This document shows, one piece after another, positions 34,882-43,810 of a DNA stretch of 64,000 nucleotides. This stretch comes from Sphingopyxis sp. LC81 (GTDB taxonomy: Bacteria > Pseudomonadota > Alphaproteobacteria > Sphingomonadales > Sphingomonadaceae). A model generated the notes under the pieces. That model was not told where the DNA came from. It saw nothing but the letters and a program-made list of their open reading frames with translations, and ran no database searches. A program made the translations under genes and the position numbers. The DNA is taken from assembly GCF_000756375.1 (NCBI RefSeq), contig NZ_JNFD01000001.1:1-64000 (forward strand), written 5' to 3'. Numbering within the stretch: position 1 is the first letter of the stretch; every line of letters begins with the position of its first letter.

Positions 34882-35669
34882 CGATATTCGACGGGCTGAC
34901 GCTCTGGGCGCTGCTGCCCTTCATCGTCGTGGGATTTACGGCGCAGTTGATCGACAGCGCGCTCGGCATGGCGTTCGGCGTCATCGGCACTGCGCTGTTG
35001 CTCGTTCTGGGCTTGCCGCCGGCGTCGGCGTCGGCGGCGGTGCATGTCGCCGAAAGCTTTACCGGCGGCGTGTCGGGCCTCGCGCATGCGATGCAGCGCA
35101 ACGTCGACTGGCGATTGTTCCGCCGCCTCGTCGTTCCGGGGATCGTCGGCGGGCTGATCGGGGTGTGGCTATTGACCAATATCGACAACAGCATCGCGCG
35201 GCCGGTCGTGCTCGCTTATCTTGGCGCGGTCGGCATCTATCTGCTGTGGCGCGGCGCGCGGCGTCCGCAAACCTATCGCAGCATCAAGTTCGTCGGGCCG
35301 CTCGGGCTGATCGGCGGGATCGCCGACGGATCGGGCGGCGGCGGGTGGGGACCGATCGTCAGCGCCAACCTGCTCGCGCAGGGCGCCGAACCGCGCACCG
35401 TCATCGGCACGGTGAACGCGTCCGAATTCTTCGTCACGGTGACGATCGCGGCGGGTTTCATCGGCACGATGGGCTGGCAAAGCTTCAGCACCGCGGCGAT
35501 CGGCCTGCTCATCGGCGGGGTGATCGCCGCGCCGATCGGGGCGTATCTGGTCCGCCGCCTGCGCGCCGACTGGCTGGTCGGCGCTGCGGGCGTGTTGTTG
35601 CTGCTCGCGAGCGCTTACGGCTTCATCGCGCTGATGTTCGCGCCGGTGCCGTCGTTCCGCGGTTTCTAG
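34878..35669 (+). CDS. TauE/SafE family sulfite exporter-like permease
   Basis: 263 aa polytopic membrane protein, eight hydrophobic segments. It has the two TauE/SafE repeats: QLIDSALGMAFGVIGTALLL near the N-terminus and GGIADGSGGGGWGPIVSANLL in the middle, each with the family GxGGGxxxxP-like loop. Members export sulfite, sulfoacetate or other organic anions; the substrate here is unknown. The ATG overlaps the stop of the RimK-like gene, suggesting the pair works together. Its TAG stop is shared in reverse with the convergent oligopeptidase gene (CTAG). Confidence 0.9.
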   Translation: MTIFDGLTLWALLPFIVVGFTAQLIDSALGMAFGVIGTALLLVLGLPPASASAAVHVAESFTGGVSGLAHAMQRNVDWRLFRRLVVPGIVGGLIGVWLLTNIDNSIARPVVLAYLGAVGIYLLWRGARRPQTYRSIKFVGPLGLIGGIADGSGGGGWGPIVSANLLAQGAEPRTVIGTVNASEFFVTVTIAAGFIGTMGWQSFSTAAIGLLIGGVIAAPIGAYLVRRLRADWLVGAAGVLLLLASAYGFIALMFAPVPSFRGF

Positions 35670-37834
35670 ACACAGCGCATCGCAAAGGCCCAGAACAGCG
35701 CCTTCTGCTGATATTCGCTTTTCAGGTCGGCGCTGCCCTGGTGACCGCTGTCCATGTCGGTGTGCAGCAGCGCGGGGTTGCCGCTCGTCGAGCGGCGCCG
35801 CACTTCGGCGACCAGCTTGGCGGGCTCCCAATAGGCGACGCGGTCGTCCTTGAGGCCGGCGGTGCAGAGCAAAGGCGGATAGGCGGCCGCCCGGACATTC
35901 TCATAGGGTGAAATCGATGCGATATAATCATAGGCTTTCGGATCGGCGAGCGGGTCGCCCCAGTCGGGACGGAATAGCGGCACCAGCGGATGCGCGCCGT
36001 CGCTCATCGTGTTGAGCATGTCGACGAACGGCACCTGTGCGATCACGCCGCCCCACAGGCTCGGGGCGATATTCATGCTTGCGCCGACGAGCAGGCCGCC
36101 CGCTGACAGACCATAAGCGACGACCTTGCCCTTTGCCGTATAGCCTTCGGCGGCGAGATGTTCGGCGCAGGCGATGAAGTCGGTGAAGCTGTTGCGCTTG
36201 GTGAACTTGCGCCCGCCAAGAAACCAGCGGCGCCCTTTCTCCGAGCCGCCGCGCACATGCGCGATGGCATAACGCCAGCCGCGATCGACGAGGGCGAGCG
36301 CGGGGATCGAAAATTCGGGATCGCTCGGAACACCATAGGAGCCATAGCCATATTGGAGCAGCGGCGCCTTGCCGTCCTTCGGCGCGCCGCGGCGCGAGAG
36401 CAGGGTGATCGGCACCATCTCGCCGTCGGGTGCGGGGGCGAGCAGGCGTTCGACCTCATAATCACCGGGGTCGAAGTTCGCGACCGCCTGCTCTTGGACG
36501 ACGCTCTGCTTGCCGCTGGCCAGATCGACGCGGATCCAGCGGCGCGGCGATTTTGGCGACTGGTGGACGATCATCACCGATGACGCGCCATAGCTTTGCT
36601 CGGCCGGCAGTTCGATCGCATAGGCGGGATCGTCGAACGCAACCGTCTGTTCCGACCCGTCAGGACGCAGGATGACGAGCCGGTGGAGGCCGTCGACGCG
36701 CTCGAGGCGGACGAGTGCGGCTGCGAAGGGCTGGATCTGGAGGATCGGCGTGCCCGCGCGGTGCGGCACGAGCGTAGCGAGCGTACGAAAACTCTTCGGA
36801 TCGAGGCGCAGCAGCGCCATGTCGAATGCTTCGCCGGTATCGGTGAGCGCGATCAGGCCGCCGTTCCACTCGTCGATGTCGTAGAGCACCCCCGTCTTGC
36901 GCGGCCAGACGACGGCGGGGGCGGCGGTTTCATCGGCGGCGGACACCAGCCGCACTTCGGCGGTCTCGGGGCCGGCGAGAGTCAGCGCGATAAAGCCGTC
37001 GGCGGCCGTGCGCTTCACCTGCATGAAGATCGCCGGGTCCTTTTCCTCATAGACGAGGTCGGTGACCCTACCGTCGACCGACGTGCGATAGAGCCGCGTC
37101 GGGCGGTTGCGCGCGTCGCGCCAGATCCAGAACAGCCAGCGCGACGAGGGCGCGAAGACGAGCCCGCCGTAACCATAAGCGTCCTTGTCGACGATCGTGC
37201 GGACGTCGCCGCTCTGATTGTCGCGGATGACAATGCGATGGCGATCGTTGCCGATCACATCCTCGGCCCAGGCGAAATAGCGGTGGTCGGGGCTCGGCTG
37301 ATGCCCGGTGCTGCGGAAATAAGGTTGGCCTTTCGCGCGCACCGCCTCGTCGATCAACTGTTCGGGCTTCTCGCCCTTCCGCTTGCGTGTATAGATCGCA
37401 TGCGCCGCGCCGGCGGGCCGCGCCGATCCATAATCCCAGCCGTCCTTTTCGAGCGCCGGCGGCGCCACCTCGCCCGACGCCCGCGCGAGCATCGCTTCGA
37501 GCAGCTTCGCGCGCTCGCCGGCCAGCGGCGCAAGGATCGCGTCGGCGTAGTCATTCTCGGCCTTCAGCATCGCGCCGACGGCGTCGGGCAAATTATCGCG
37601 CGTGCGCTCGCCCGTGGTCGGAATGAACTTCATCCAGCTATAGGCATCGTCGCGCTGGCGGCCCAATTGATCGATCACATGCGAGATGCGCGGCGATTGC
37701 GGCGGCGCGATCTTCGGCCAGCGCCCGGTGCTGCCCTGTTCGAGCGCCCAAGCCGCACGATTTCCCAGCAAGAGTGCGGCTATCGCGGCGCTCCCCATAA
37801 ACGCGCGCCGACCCTTGTTCTCGATGTTCTGCAT
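35666..37834 (-). CDS. S9A family oligopeptidase (oligopeptidase B/prolyl oligopeptidase type), exported
   Basis: 722 aa. The N-terminus has GRRAFMGSAAIAALLLG, a twin-arginine-like signal, so it is probably periplasmic. A seven-bladed propeller (about 60-430) is followed by the alpha/beta-hydrolase domain: APLLQYGYGSYGVP, YAIAHVRGGSEKGRRW, nucleophile Ser in KVVAYGLSAGGLLVGASMN, and the His in HTDMDSGHQGSADL. It cleaves short peptides. Classical oligopeptidase B is cytoplasmic, so export is unusual but known in sphingomonads. It is divergent from the TonB receptor at 38092, which may import peptides or related ligands. Confidence 0.92.
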   Translation of the reverse strand: MQNIENKGRRAFMGSAAIAALLLGNRAAWALEQGSTGRWPKIAPPQSPRISHVIDQLGRQRDDAYSWMKFIPTTGERTRDNLPDAVGAMLKAENDYADAILAPLAGERAKLLEAMLARASGEVAPPALEKDGWDYGSARPAGAAHAIYTRKRKGEKPEQLIDEAVRAKGQPYFRSTGHQPSPDHRYFAWAEDVIGNDRHRIVIRDNQSGDVRTIVDKDAYGYGGLVFAPSSRWLFWIWRDARNRPTRLYRTSVDGRVTDLVYEEKDPAIFMQVKRTAADGFIALTLAGPETAEVRLVSAADETAAPAVVWPRKTGVLYDIDEWNGGLIALTDTGEAFDMALLRLDPKSFRTLATLVPHRAGTPILQIQPFAAALVRLERVDGLHRLVILRPDGSEQTVAFDDPAYAIELPAEQSYGASSVMIVHQSPKSPRRWIRVDLASGKQSVVQEQAVANFDPGDYEVERLLAPAPDGEMVPITLLSRRGAPKDGKAPLLQYGYGSYGVPSDPEFSIPALALVDRGWRYAIAHVRGGSEKGRRWFLGGRKFTKRNSFTDFIACAEHLAAEGYTAKGKVVAYGLSAGGLLVGASMNIAPSLWGGVIAQVPFVDMLNTMSDGAHPLVPLFRPDWGDPLADPKAYDYIASISPYENVRAAAYPPLLCTAGLKDDRVAYWEPAKLVAEVRRRSTSGNPALLHTDMDSGHQGSADLKSEYQQKALFWAFAMRCV

Positions 37835-38091
37835 GGGACCCTCTCTCGCCCGGTGGGGATGTCGCGCCCAGTCTATGTCGTGCCGGTTGGCTTACTGCGC
37901 CGATCAGGCCGCCCAATCCATCGATCGGGCAAATTGGCCGCAAGCCCTCATGAAACCGCGCTTTCCTTAGCAAAGCTGCTGGCCCGATCCGGCTGGAAAC
38001 TGGCCCGACCATCGCCGCCACGCCAATTTCGCATGTTAGCTTCAGCATCGGATCTTCTTACCAATAGGCAAAATCAATAAGGGAGGCAAAA

Positions 38092-40284
38092 ATGGGCTTT
38101 GCATCGATCAGGCGGATCGCCGCATGTGGCATCTCGATCCTGGCGCTGGGACAGGCATCGGGCGCGCTGGCGCAGGAGGTCGACGACAACGAGATCGTCG
38201 TCACCGCCGCGAAGCGCGAACAGTCGGTGCGCGACGTCAGCGGTTCGGTCGCCGCGGTCAGCGAAGCGACGCTGCAAAAGCTCAATGCCCAAAGCCTCTC
38301 CGATTACATCACGCGCGTCCCCGGCGTCATCTTCAACGATTACCAGCCGGGCGTTTCCGAAGTCGTGATCCGCGGCGTCGCCTCGTCGACCTATCACGAG
38401 GCGAACCAGGCGACGACGGGCTATTATCTCAACGAAGTTCCGCTGATCGAACCCGGCTTCCCGCTCGTCATCCCCGACGTCGACAGCTTCGACATCAGCC
38501 GCGTCGAGGTGCTGCGCGGACCGCAGGGCACGCTCTTCGGCTCCTCGTCGCTCGGCGGCGCGATCAACTATGTCGTGAACGAGGCCGATCCCGCGCGGTT
38601 CGATGCGGGTTTCGAAGGCGGCGTTTCGACGACCAAGCGCGCGGGGGAGGCGAGCTATGCGGTCAAGGCGATGGTCAATGTGCCGATCGCGACCGACAAG
38701 CTCGCCGTCCGTCTCGTCGCGCTCCAGCGTTATGACGCCGGTTACCTCAACAACACGCTGCTCGGCAAGAAGGGCAGCAACGACCTGCGCGTCCGCGGCC
38801 TGCGCGGTTCGATCGTTTTCACGCCGACCGAGACCACGCGCGTCTCGGCGCTCAGCATGTATCAGGAATATGATCTCGACGATCAGACCTATGTGATCTT
38901 CGGTCCGCCCAAGACCTTCGAGCGCGCCACTAACGTTGCCGAATATCAGGACACGCAGTTCATGATGCATAGCCTGCGGATCGAGCAGGATCTGGGCTTT
39001 GCGACGCTGACCGCGGTGGGCAGCTATACCGAGAAAAAGGCCGACCTGGCGTTCGACAATTCGATCTTTGGCGGCAACGACCCGCGCACCGGCACCCCCG
39101 AACTCGCGAGCGGTAAGGGCAAGTCGAAAACCGAATATGGCGAGCTCAGGCTCGCGTCGCCCGACGGCGGGCGTTTCCGCTGGCTGCTCGGCGTCAACTA
39201 TACGCGGCTGCGTTCGAACAACACCGACGGCACCTTTATCGAAGGCATCTCCGACTATATCGACGCCAATCCCGGCGAGTTCGGCGGGCGGCCAGGGAGC
39301 GAGCTTGCGCCCGACGATCTGGCGTCGCGGACGGTGAGCAGCAACCGCGTTACCGAAAAGGCGGTATTCGGCGAAGCGTCGTTCGACATCGTCGATACGC
39401 TGACGCTGACGCTCGGCGGGCGCTTGTTCGAATATCGCACCGCGCCGCGGCTGCAATATCTGCCGAACGCCGACCTGATACCGCCCTTCGATTATGCGCC
39501 GGAGACGAGCAAGGATTCGGATTTCATCCCGAAGGCGTCGCTGACCTGGAAGCCGTCGAAGGATTTCATGATCTATGGCCTCTATTCCGAAGGGTTCCGC
39601 ATCGGCGGCCTAAACGTCTATTCGCTCGCGACCGCGGGGCTGCCGCTGACCTTCGAAAGCGACACGACGAAGAATTATGAAATCGGCACGCGCTTCGACC
39701 TGATCGACCGCACGCTGAGCGTCGATGTGACCGCCTATCATATCGATTGGGGTAATATTCAGGCGCGCCTGTTCACCCCCGGCGATTTCCGCGCCTATAC
39801 CGTGAACGGCGGCGGCGCGGACATCGACGGCGTCGAAATCAGCCTCAACCTGCGCCCGACGCGCAACCTCAGCTTCACGTCGAATATCGCGTACAACGAT
39901 GCGCGGCTGTCGTCGCTCCTGCCCGACAGCTTCGCGCCGGGCGGCGGCTATGCCAAGGGAACGCGCCTGCCGGGCGCGTCCGAATGGACGCTGTCGAACT
40001 CGCTCGACCTGAGCTTCCCCGACATGTCGCTGAAGCCGCGCTTCGGGATCGCGCATCGCTATCTGTCGAGCGCACCCGTCGATTTCGCCGGGACGCTCGA
40101 CAAGGGCGACTTCCACCTCGTCGATCTCAACGCGTCGGTGACGGTGAGCGACCGGATCGAACTCAGCCTCTTCGCGAAGAATCTGTTCAACCAATATGGC
40201 ATCTTGAATGCGCCCTTCGCCTTCGCCGGATCGGTCGCGCGGCCGCGCACGTTGGGCGCGAGTATTCGCTTCAGCCTGAACTGA
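38092..40284 (+). CDS. TonB-dependent receptor
   Basis: 730 aa. GGGAGG at 38081-38086 precedes the ATG by 5 nt. A signal peptide (about 1-24, ending SGALAQ) leads into a TonB box-like NEIVVTAAKRE. The plug has LQKLNAQSLSDYITRVPGV, VIRGVASSTYHEANQ, and DISRVEVLRGPQGTLFGSS followed by LGGAINYVV. The beta-barrel follows and ends RTLGASIRFSLN. The RGPQGTLFG style places it with the large sphingomonad group of CirA/FhuA-like receptors of unknown ligand. The terminal residue is Asn after Leu instead of Phe, which is uncommon. A strong terminator follows at once. Confidence 0.94.
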   Translation: MGFASIRRIAACGISILALGQASGALAQEVDDNEIVVTAAKREQSVRDVSGSVAAVSEATLQKLNAQSLSDYITRVPGVIFNDYQPGVSEVVIRGVASSTYHEANQATTGYYLNEVPLIEPGFPLVIPDVDSFDISRVEVLRGPQGTLFGSSSLGGAINYVVNEADPARFDAGFEGGVSTTKRAGEASYAVKAMVNVPIATDKLAVRLVALQRYDAGYLNNTLLGKKGSNDLRVRGLRGSIVFTPTETTRVSALSMYQEYDLDDQTYVIFGPPKTFERATNVAEYQDTQFMMHSLRIEQDLGFATLTAVGSYTEKKADLAFDNSIFGGNDPRTGTPELASGKGKSKTEYGELRLASPDGGRFRWLLGVNYTRLRSNNTDGTFIEGISDYIDANPGEFGGRPGSELAPDDLASRTVSSNRVTEKAVFGEASFDIVDTLTLTLGGRLFEYRTAPRLQYLPNADLIPPFDYAPETSKDSDFIPKASLTWKPSKDFMIYGLYSEGFRIGGLNVYSLATAGLPLTFESDTTKNYEIGTRFDLIDRTLSVDVTAYHIDWGNIQARLFTPGDFRAYTVNGGGADIDGVEISLNLRPTRNLSFTSNIAYNDARLSSLLPDSFAPGGGYAKGTRLPGASEWTLSNSLDLSFPDMSLKPRFGIAHRYLSSAPVDFAGTLDKGDFHLVDLNASVTVSDRIELSLFAKNLFNQYGILNAPFAFAGSVARPRTLGASIRFSLN

Positions 40285-40296
40285 CAAAGAGAAACG

Positions 40297-40333
40297 GGCC
40301 GGCCCTGCTCATCGAGCGGGGCGGCCTTTTTTT
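40297..40333 (+). terminator. Rho-independent terminator of the second TonB receptor
   Basis: GGCCG (40297-40301) pairs with CGGCC (40322-40326). The stem continues inward as CCCTGCTC (40303-40310) against GAGCGGGG (40314-40321), with one bulged G and an ATC loop. Seven T residues follow (40327-40333), reaching the stop codon of the convergent deacetylase-like gene. Confidence 0.92.
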
Positions 40334-41340
40334 CAGAAGCCCGAAAGGAAAGCGGCGACATTCTTTCCGAGATCACCGACGGCGTAACCGCCCTCCATCA
40401 TGATCAGCGTCGGGATGCCGAGCGCCGCGATGCGTCCCGCGAGCTCCACATAATCCTCGCGCTCGAGCGCGAAGCTCGAAATCGGGTCGCTGCTGTGCGT
40501 GTCGGCGCCGAACGAGACGACGAGGAACTTCGCCCCCCAATCCGCAATGGCCGCGAGCGCGGTGTCGAGCGCGGGCGCATAGCTTTGCCCGTCGGTGCCG
40601 CGGGGCAGCGGGAGGTTGAGCGTTGCTCCTTCGCCCGCGCCTTCGCCGGTCTCGTCGGCATGCCCCCAGTAAAAGGGGTAATCGGTACGCGGGTCGGCGT
40701 GGATCGAGGCGAAGAAGATATCGGGATCCTCGTAAAAGATGTCCTGCGTGCCGTTGCCATGATGATAGTCGATGTCGAGCACCGCGACCGGCCCGAGACG
40801 GCGCTTATGCGCCTCGCGCGCGGCGATCGCGGCGTTGTTGAGATAGCAATAGCCGCCCATATAGTCGCGCCCGGCGTGATGCCCCGGGGGGCGGCACAGC
40901 GCAAAGGCATGCGCGTCGCCGCTCGTCGCCAGATGGTCGAGCGCGGTCAGCGCGCCTTGCGCCGACCAATAGGCCGATTCCCACGTGCCCGCCGCGATCG
41001 GCGTCCCGGCATCATAGCTGTATGCGCCGAGATCGGCGTCGATGCGCCCGAACGCGAGCGGCCGGCGGCGCCGGATCGGGAAGGTGTAGCCGATCGCGTC
41101 GCCATTGCGCCCCGCCGCGACCCAGTCGCGATGCGCGCGTTCGAGGAAGGCGAGGTAATCGGCGTCGTGCACGGCGAGCAGCGGCGCCATGCCGAAATCG
41201 CGCACCGGCTGCCAATCGCTATATTGCTCGACGATCGAGCGCGGACGCTCGATATTTTCGGCATAGGGCACCCAGTCGCCATTGTGGAGTTCGCGCAAGG
41301 GGGAGTGGGCGGTCTGGCGATCGTCGAAGAAAAGCTTCAC
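40333..41340 (-). CDS. Histone deacetylase superfamily protein (acetylpolyamine amidohydrolase-like)
   Basis: 335 aa from a GTG at 41340. It is preceded by GGAAGG and overlaps the PaiB-like gene by 4 nt (GTGA); an ATG at 41358 is the alternative. The fold motifs are intact: CRPPGHHAGRDYMGGYCYLN with the catalytic His pair, VAVLDIDYHHGNGTQDIFY with the zinc Asp and His, VVSFGADTHSSDP with the second zinc Asp, and MMEGGYAVGDLG. The short N-terminal form MKLFFDDRQTAHSPLRELHN matches bacterial acetylpolyamine amidohydrolases, which deacetylate acetylputrescine and similar amines. The PaiB-like neighbour fits a polyamine link, but the substrate is inferred. Confidence 0.9.
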   Translation of the reverse strand: MKLFFDDRQTAHSPLRELHNGDWVPYAENIERPRSIVEQYSDWQPVRDFGMAPLLAVHDADYLAFLERAHRDWVAAGRNGDAIGYTFPIRRRRPLAFGRIDADLGAYSYDAGTPIAAGTWESAYWSAQGALTALDHLATSGDAHAFALCRPPGHHAGRDYMGGYCYLNNAAIAAREAHKRRLGPVAVLDIDYHHGNGTQDIFYEDPDIFFASIHADPRTDYPFYWGHADETGEGAGEGATLNLPLPRGTDGQSYAPALDTALAAIADWGAKFLVVSFGADTHSSDPISSFALEREDYVELAGRIAALGIPTLIMMEGGYAVGDLGKNVAAFLSGF

Positions 41341-41909
41341 CTTTGTCCTTCCATCCATTTCGCGAGCGTCCGGTCGCTGTGACCCGCGACGATCTCTGCA
41401 AAGCCCTTGGCGCTCTCATCCTGCCCGAGCTTGAAGCTGTGTTCGGCGGAGCGGACGTGCGCGCGAAAGGCGATGATCTGGTCGAGCATCTTTTCATAGC
41501 GCGCGCCGAGGCTCGCTGTCGACCAGCCGCCGCCCTCCATCTTCGCGACGAGCTGCTCGATCGCGTCCTGCGTCTCGTCGCCGACGAACTCGACCTCGAC
41601 GGTGAAGCGGAGCACCGCATAATTCCACGTCGGCGCCCAGTCGGGCTTCGACAATAAAGTCGTCGGAACATAGCCCGATGGCCCGTTGAACAGGATCAGC
41701 CCGCGCGGGTTGGCGCGGAAATCGCCGACGAGCGCATTGCGGAGCGCACAATGACCGAACAGCGCGACCACCGCGCCCGCATCGTCGGTCTCGGCGATCA
41801 GCGGCAGCGGGCTGGAATGGAAGGCACCCGATATCACCCAGGCGAGCGGATATTCGGCGATCAGCTGCCCGATGTCGGCGGGGCCGCGCGGCGTGTAGAG
41901 GTCGGTCAT
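41337..41909 (-). CDS. FMN-binding PaiB family protein
   Basis: 190 aa, full length for the family. It has the split-barrel flavin-binding pattern: N-terminal MTDLYTPRGPADIGQLIAEYP, GHCALRNALVGDFRANPRGL, FNGPSGYVPTTLLSKPDWAPTWNYAVL, and C-terminal LDQIIAFRAHVRSAEHSFKLGQ (two motifs, the latter KLGQDES). Named for Bacillus PaiB, a negative regulator linked to polyamine acetylation, though most members are probably FMN or heme-binding proteins. It overlaps both neighbours by 4 nt, forming an esterase-PaiB-deacetylase operon. Confidence 0.9.
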   Translation of the reverse strand: MTDLYTPRGPADIGQLIAEYPLAWVISGAFHSSPLPLIAETDDAGAVVALFGHCALRNALVGDFRANPRGLILFNGPSGYVPTTLLSKPDWAPTWNYAVLRFTVEVEFVGDETQDAIEQLVAKMEGGGWSTASLGARYEKMLDQIIAFRAHVRSAEHSFKLGQDESAKGFAEIVAGHSDRTLAKWMEGQR

Positions 41910-42862
41910 GCCGCGACGATATCACGGATCCACGCCGCCTGCTCGTCGAGCGCGCGACCCGCGAGCGGGGCGATCGATACCGCCTCCAGAAAGCTGTGCG
42001 TCGCCCCCCGATAGGTGACCGCGCGTGTCGGCACGCCCGCCTCTTCGAGCTTGCTTGCGAAGGCGGCATTGCAATCGGCCAATATGTCGCACTCGGCGAT
42101 GGCGAGGAACGCGGGCGGCAGGCCGGTCAGGTCGGCATTGAGCGGTGCGACCAACGGGTCGGCAAGCTGCTCGACGCCGCCGACATAGGAGGCCCAGAAG
42201 GCGTCCATCTCGTCGGCCTCGAGCGAATAGTCGCCCGCGCCGAAGCGGGCATAGCTTGGCGTCCGCTCAGGCGCGAAGGCGCCGTAGTTCAGCAGCATCG
42301 CGGCCGGCAGCGGGCGCCCGCGCTGACGCTGCAACAGGCACGCCGCGACCGACAGGTTGGCGCCCGCGGAATCGCCGCCGATCAGCACGCGCGTGGCATC
42401 GAGGTTCAGCGCGTCCGCCTCTGCCGCGATCCAGTCGAGCGCCGCCGCGCATTCCTCCAGCGCGACCGGGAACTTGCTTTCGGGCGAAAGGCTGTAATCG
42501 ATGCCGAGCACCGCGATGCCCGCACGCGCGGCATATTCGCGCATCAGCCGGTCGTGCGTGTCGATGCTGAACAGCGTCCAGCCGCCGCCGTGAATATAGA
42601 GCATGACCGGCAGCTTCGCATCGGCGACCGGGCGGTGGAGCCGCAGGCGGACGCCGCCCATGTCGATTTCGCGGCTATCGGCCATTATCGGGCCACCCTC
42701 GCGCCACGGTGCGCGGACGCGTTCGGCGACAGCGCGGCGCGTCGCCATGCTCGCCCCCGCCGGCGCGCCATGTTCCACATAGGCGGCGTTGATCGCATCG
42801 ACAAAGCGCCGGATATCGGGGTCGGCCATGTCGTTCTGCATGACGCTTAAGCCCTTTGACAT
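41906..42862 (-). CDS. Alpha/beta hydrolase, hormone-sensitive-lipase (HSL) family esterase
   Basis: 318 aa from the ATG at 42862, which has GAGAAGGA upstream; a start at 42922 (338 aa) or 42841 is possible. The oxyanion motif HGGGW (in MLYIHGGGWTLFSIDTHD), nucleophile motif GDSAG (LIGGDSAGANLSVAACLL), catalytic Asp in AECDILADCN and His in YRGATHSFLE are all present. HSL esterases act on short-chain esters and related amides. It is first in an operon with the PaiB-like and deacetylase-like genes, which suggests a shared small acylated substrate. It is divergent from an AraC regulator. Confidence 0.9.
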   Translation of the reverse strand: MSKGLSVMQNDMADPDIRRFVDAINAAYVEHGAPAGASMATRRAVAERVRAPWREGGPIMADSREIDMGGVRLRLHRPVADAKLPVMLYIHGGGWTLFSIDTHDRLMREYAARAGIAVLGIDYSLSPESKFPVALEECAAALDWIAAEADALNLDATRVLIGGDSAGANLSVAACLLQRQRGRPLPAAMLLNYGAFAPERTPSYARFGAGDYSLEADEMDAFWASYVGGVEQLADPLVAPLNADLTGLPPAFLAIAECDILADCNAAFASKLEEAGVPTRAVTYRGATHSFLEAVSIAPLAGRALDEQAAWIRDIVAA

Positions 42863-43038
42863 ATTTCGCTTATCCTTCTCGAAACGATCCTTGATTGCCT
42901 GATAGCTTTTGCGCGTCCCCATCTATCGCCCATTTGGGCCAATCACCGCAGCGGACAGGCCAGCGGGCACATCATCGCTGGCCAGCGGCGTGCGCGGCCT
43001 ATATTGTGCAATTGTCCAAGGCTTGTGAGGATCGGGCC

Positions 43039-43797
43039 ATGAAGCATAGTGCCGATGTTCTGACGAACGACCGCCCGGTCATCGCGCTGCAGGATGAATA
43101 TCCTGCCGGCTTCATCGATCCGATGCACAGCCACGACCATATCCAGATCCTCTACGCCTCGTCGGGCGTGATGTCGGTCCGCACGCCGGAGACCAGCTTC
43201 GTCATCCCGCCGCAACGCGCGGTATGGCTGCCCGCGGGGACACGGCACGAGGTCGCGTGCCGCGGCGCGGTGTCGCTCCGCACGCTCTACCTGCCGTGCC
43301 GGGGCGACGAGACCGGGCAGGAATGCCGCGTCTTCGAAGTGTCGAACCTCGTCAAATCCTTGATCCTCGAGGTCGTCGATTTTCCCGCACTCTACGATGT
43401 CGACGGGCGCGAGGGGCGGATCATCACGCTGCTGCTCGACGAGATCGGACGCATGCCGAACGCGCCCTATCAGGTGTCGATGCCGTCGAACCCGCGCCTG
43501 CTCCGCGTCTGCAACGCGATCATCGCCGACCCGTCGGACCCGCGCGATATCGACGACTGGGCGGCGCTCGCGGCGATGGGGCGGCGCACCTTCACGCGCA
43601 GTTTCAAGCAGGAAACGGGAATGGGGCTTGCCGTCTGGCGGCAGCAGGTGCGGTTGATGGAGGCGCTTTCGATGCTCGCCGCGGGCGCGTCGATCACGCA
43701 GGTCACCTATGACGTCGGCTACGACAGCCCCAGTGGCTTCGCAGCGATGTTCCGCCGTGCCTTCGGCGTGCCGCCGAGCCAGTATCTGAAGCACTGA
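43039..43797 (+). CDS. AraC family transcriptional regulator
   Basis: 252 aa from the ATG at 43039, with TGAGGA 7 nt upstream. An N-terminal cupin sensor (about 10-100, with PMHSHDHIQILYASSGVM and VWLPAGTRHEVACRG) precedes two helix-turn-helix motifs (about 155-250), with AALAAMGRRTFTRSFKQETG and ITQVTYDVGYDSPSGFAAMF and FRRAFGVPPSQYL. The HSHDH segment suggests a metal-containing cupin. It is transcribed away from the esterase-PaiB-deacetylase operon across a short gap and is the likely regulator of that operon. Confidence 0.94.
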   Translation: MKHSADVLTNDRPVIALQDEYPAGFIDPMHSHDHIQILYASSGVMSVRTPETSFVIPPQRAVWLPAGTRHEVACRGAVSLRTLYLPCRGDETGQECRVFEVSNLVKSLILEVVDFPALYDVDGREGRIITLLLDEIGRMPNAPYQVSMPSNPRLLRVCNAIIADPSDPRDIDDWAALAAMGRRTFTRSFKQETGMGLAVWRQQVRLMEALSMLAAGASITQVTYDVGYDSPSGFAAMFRRAFGVPPSQYLKH

Positions 43798-43810
43798 CGC
43801 CGCGGCGGCG

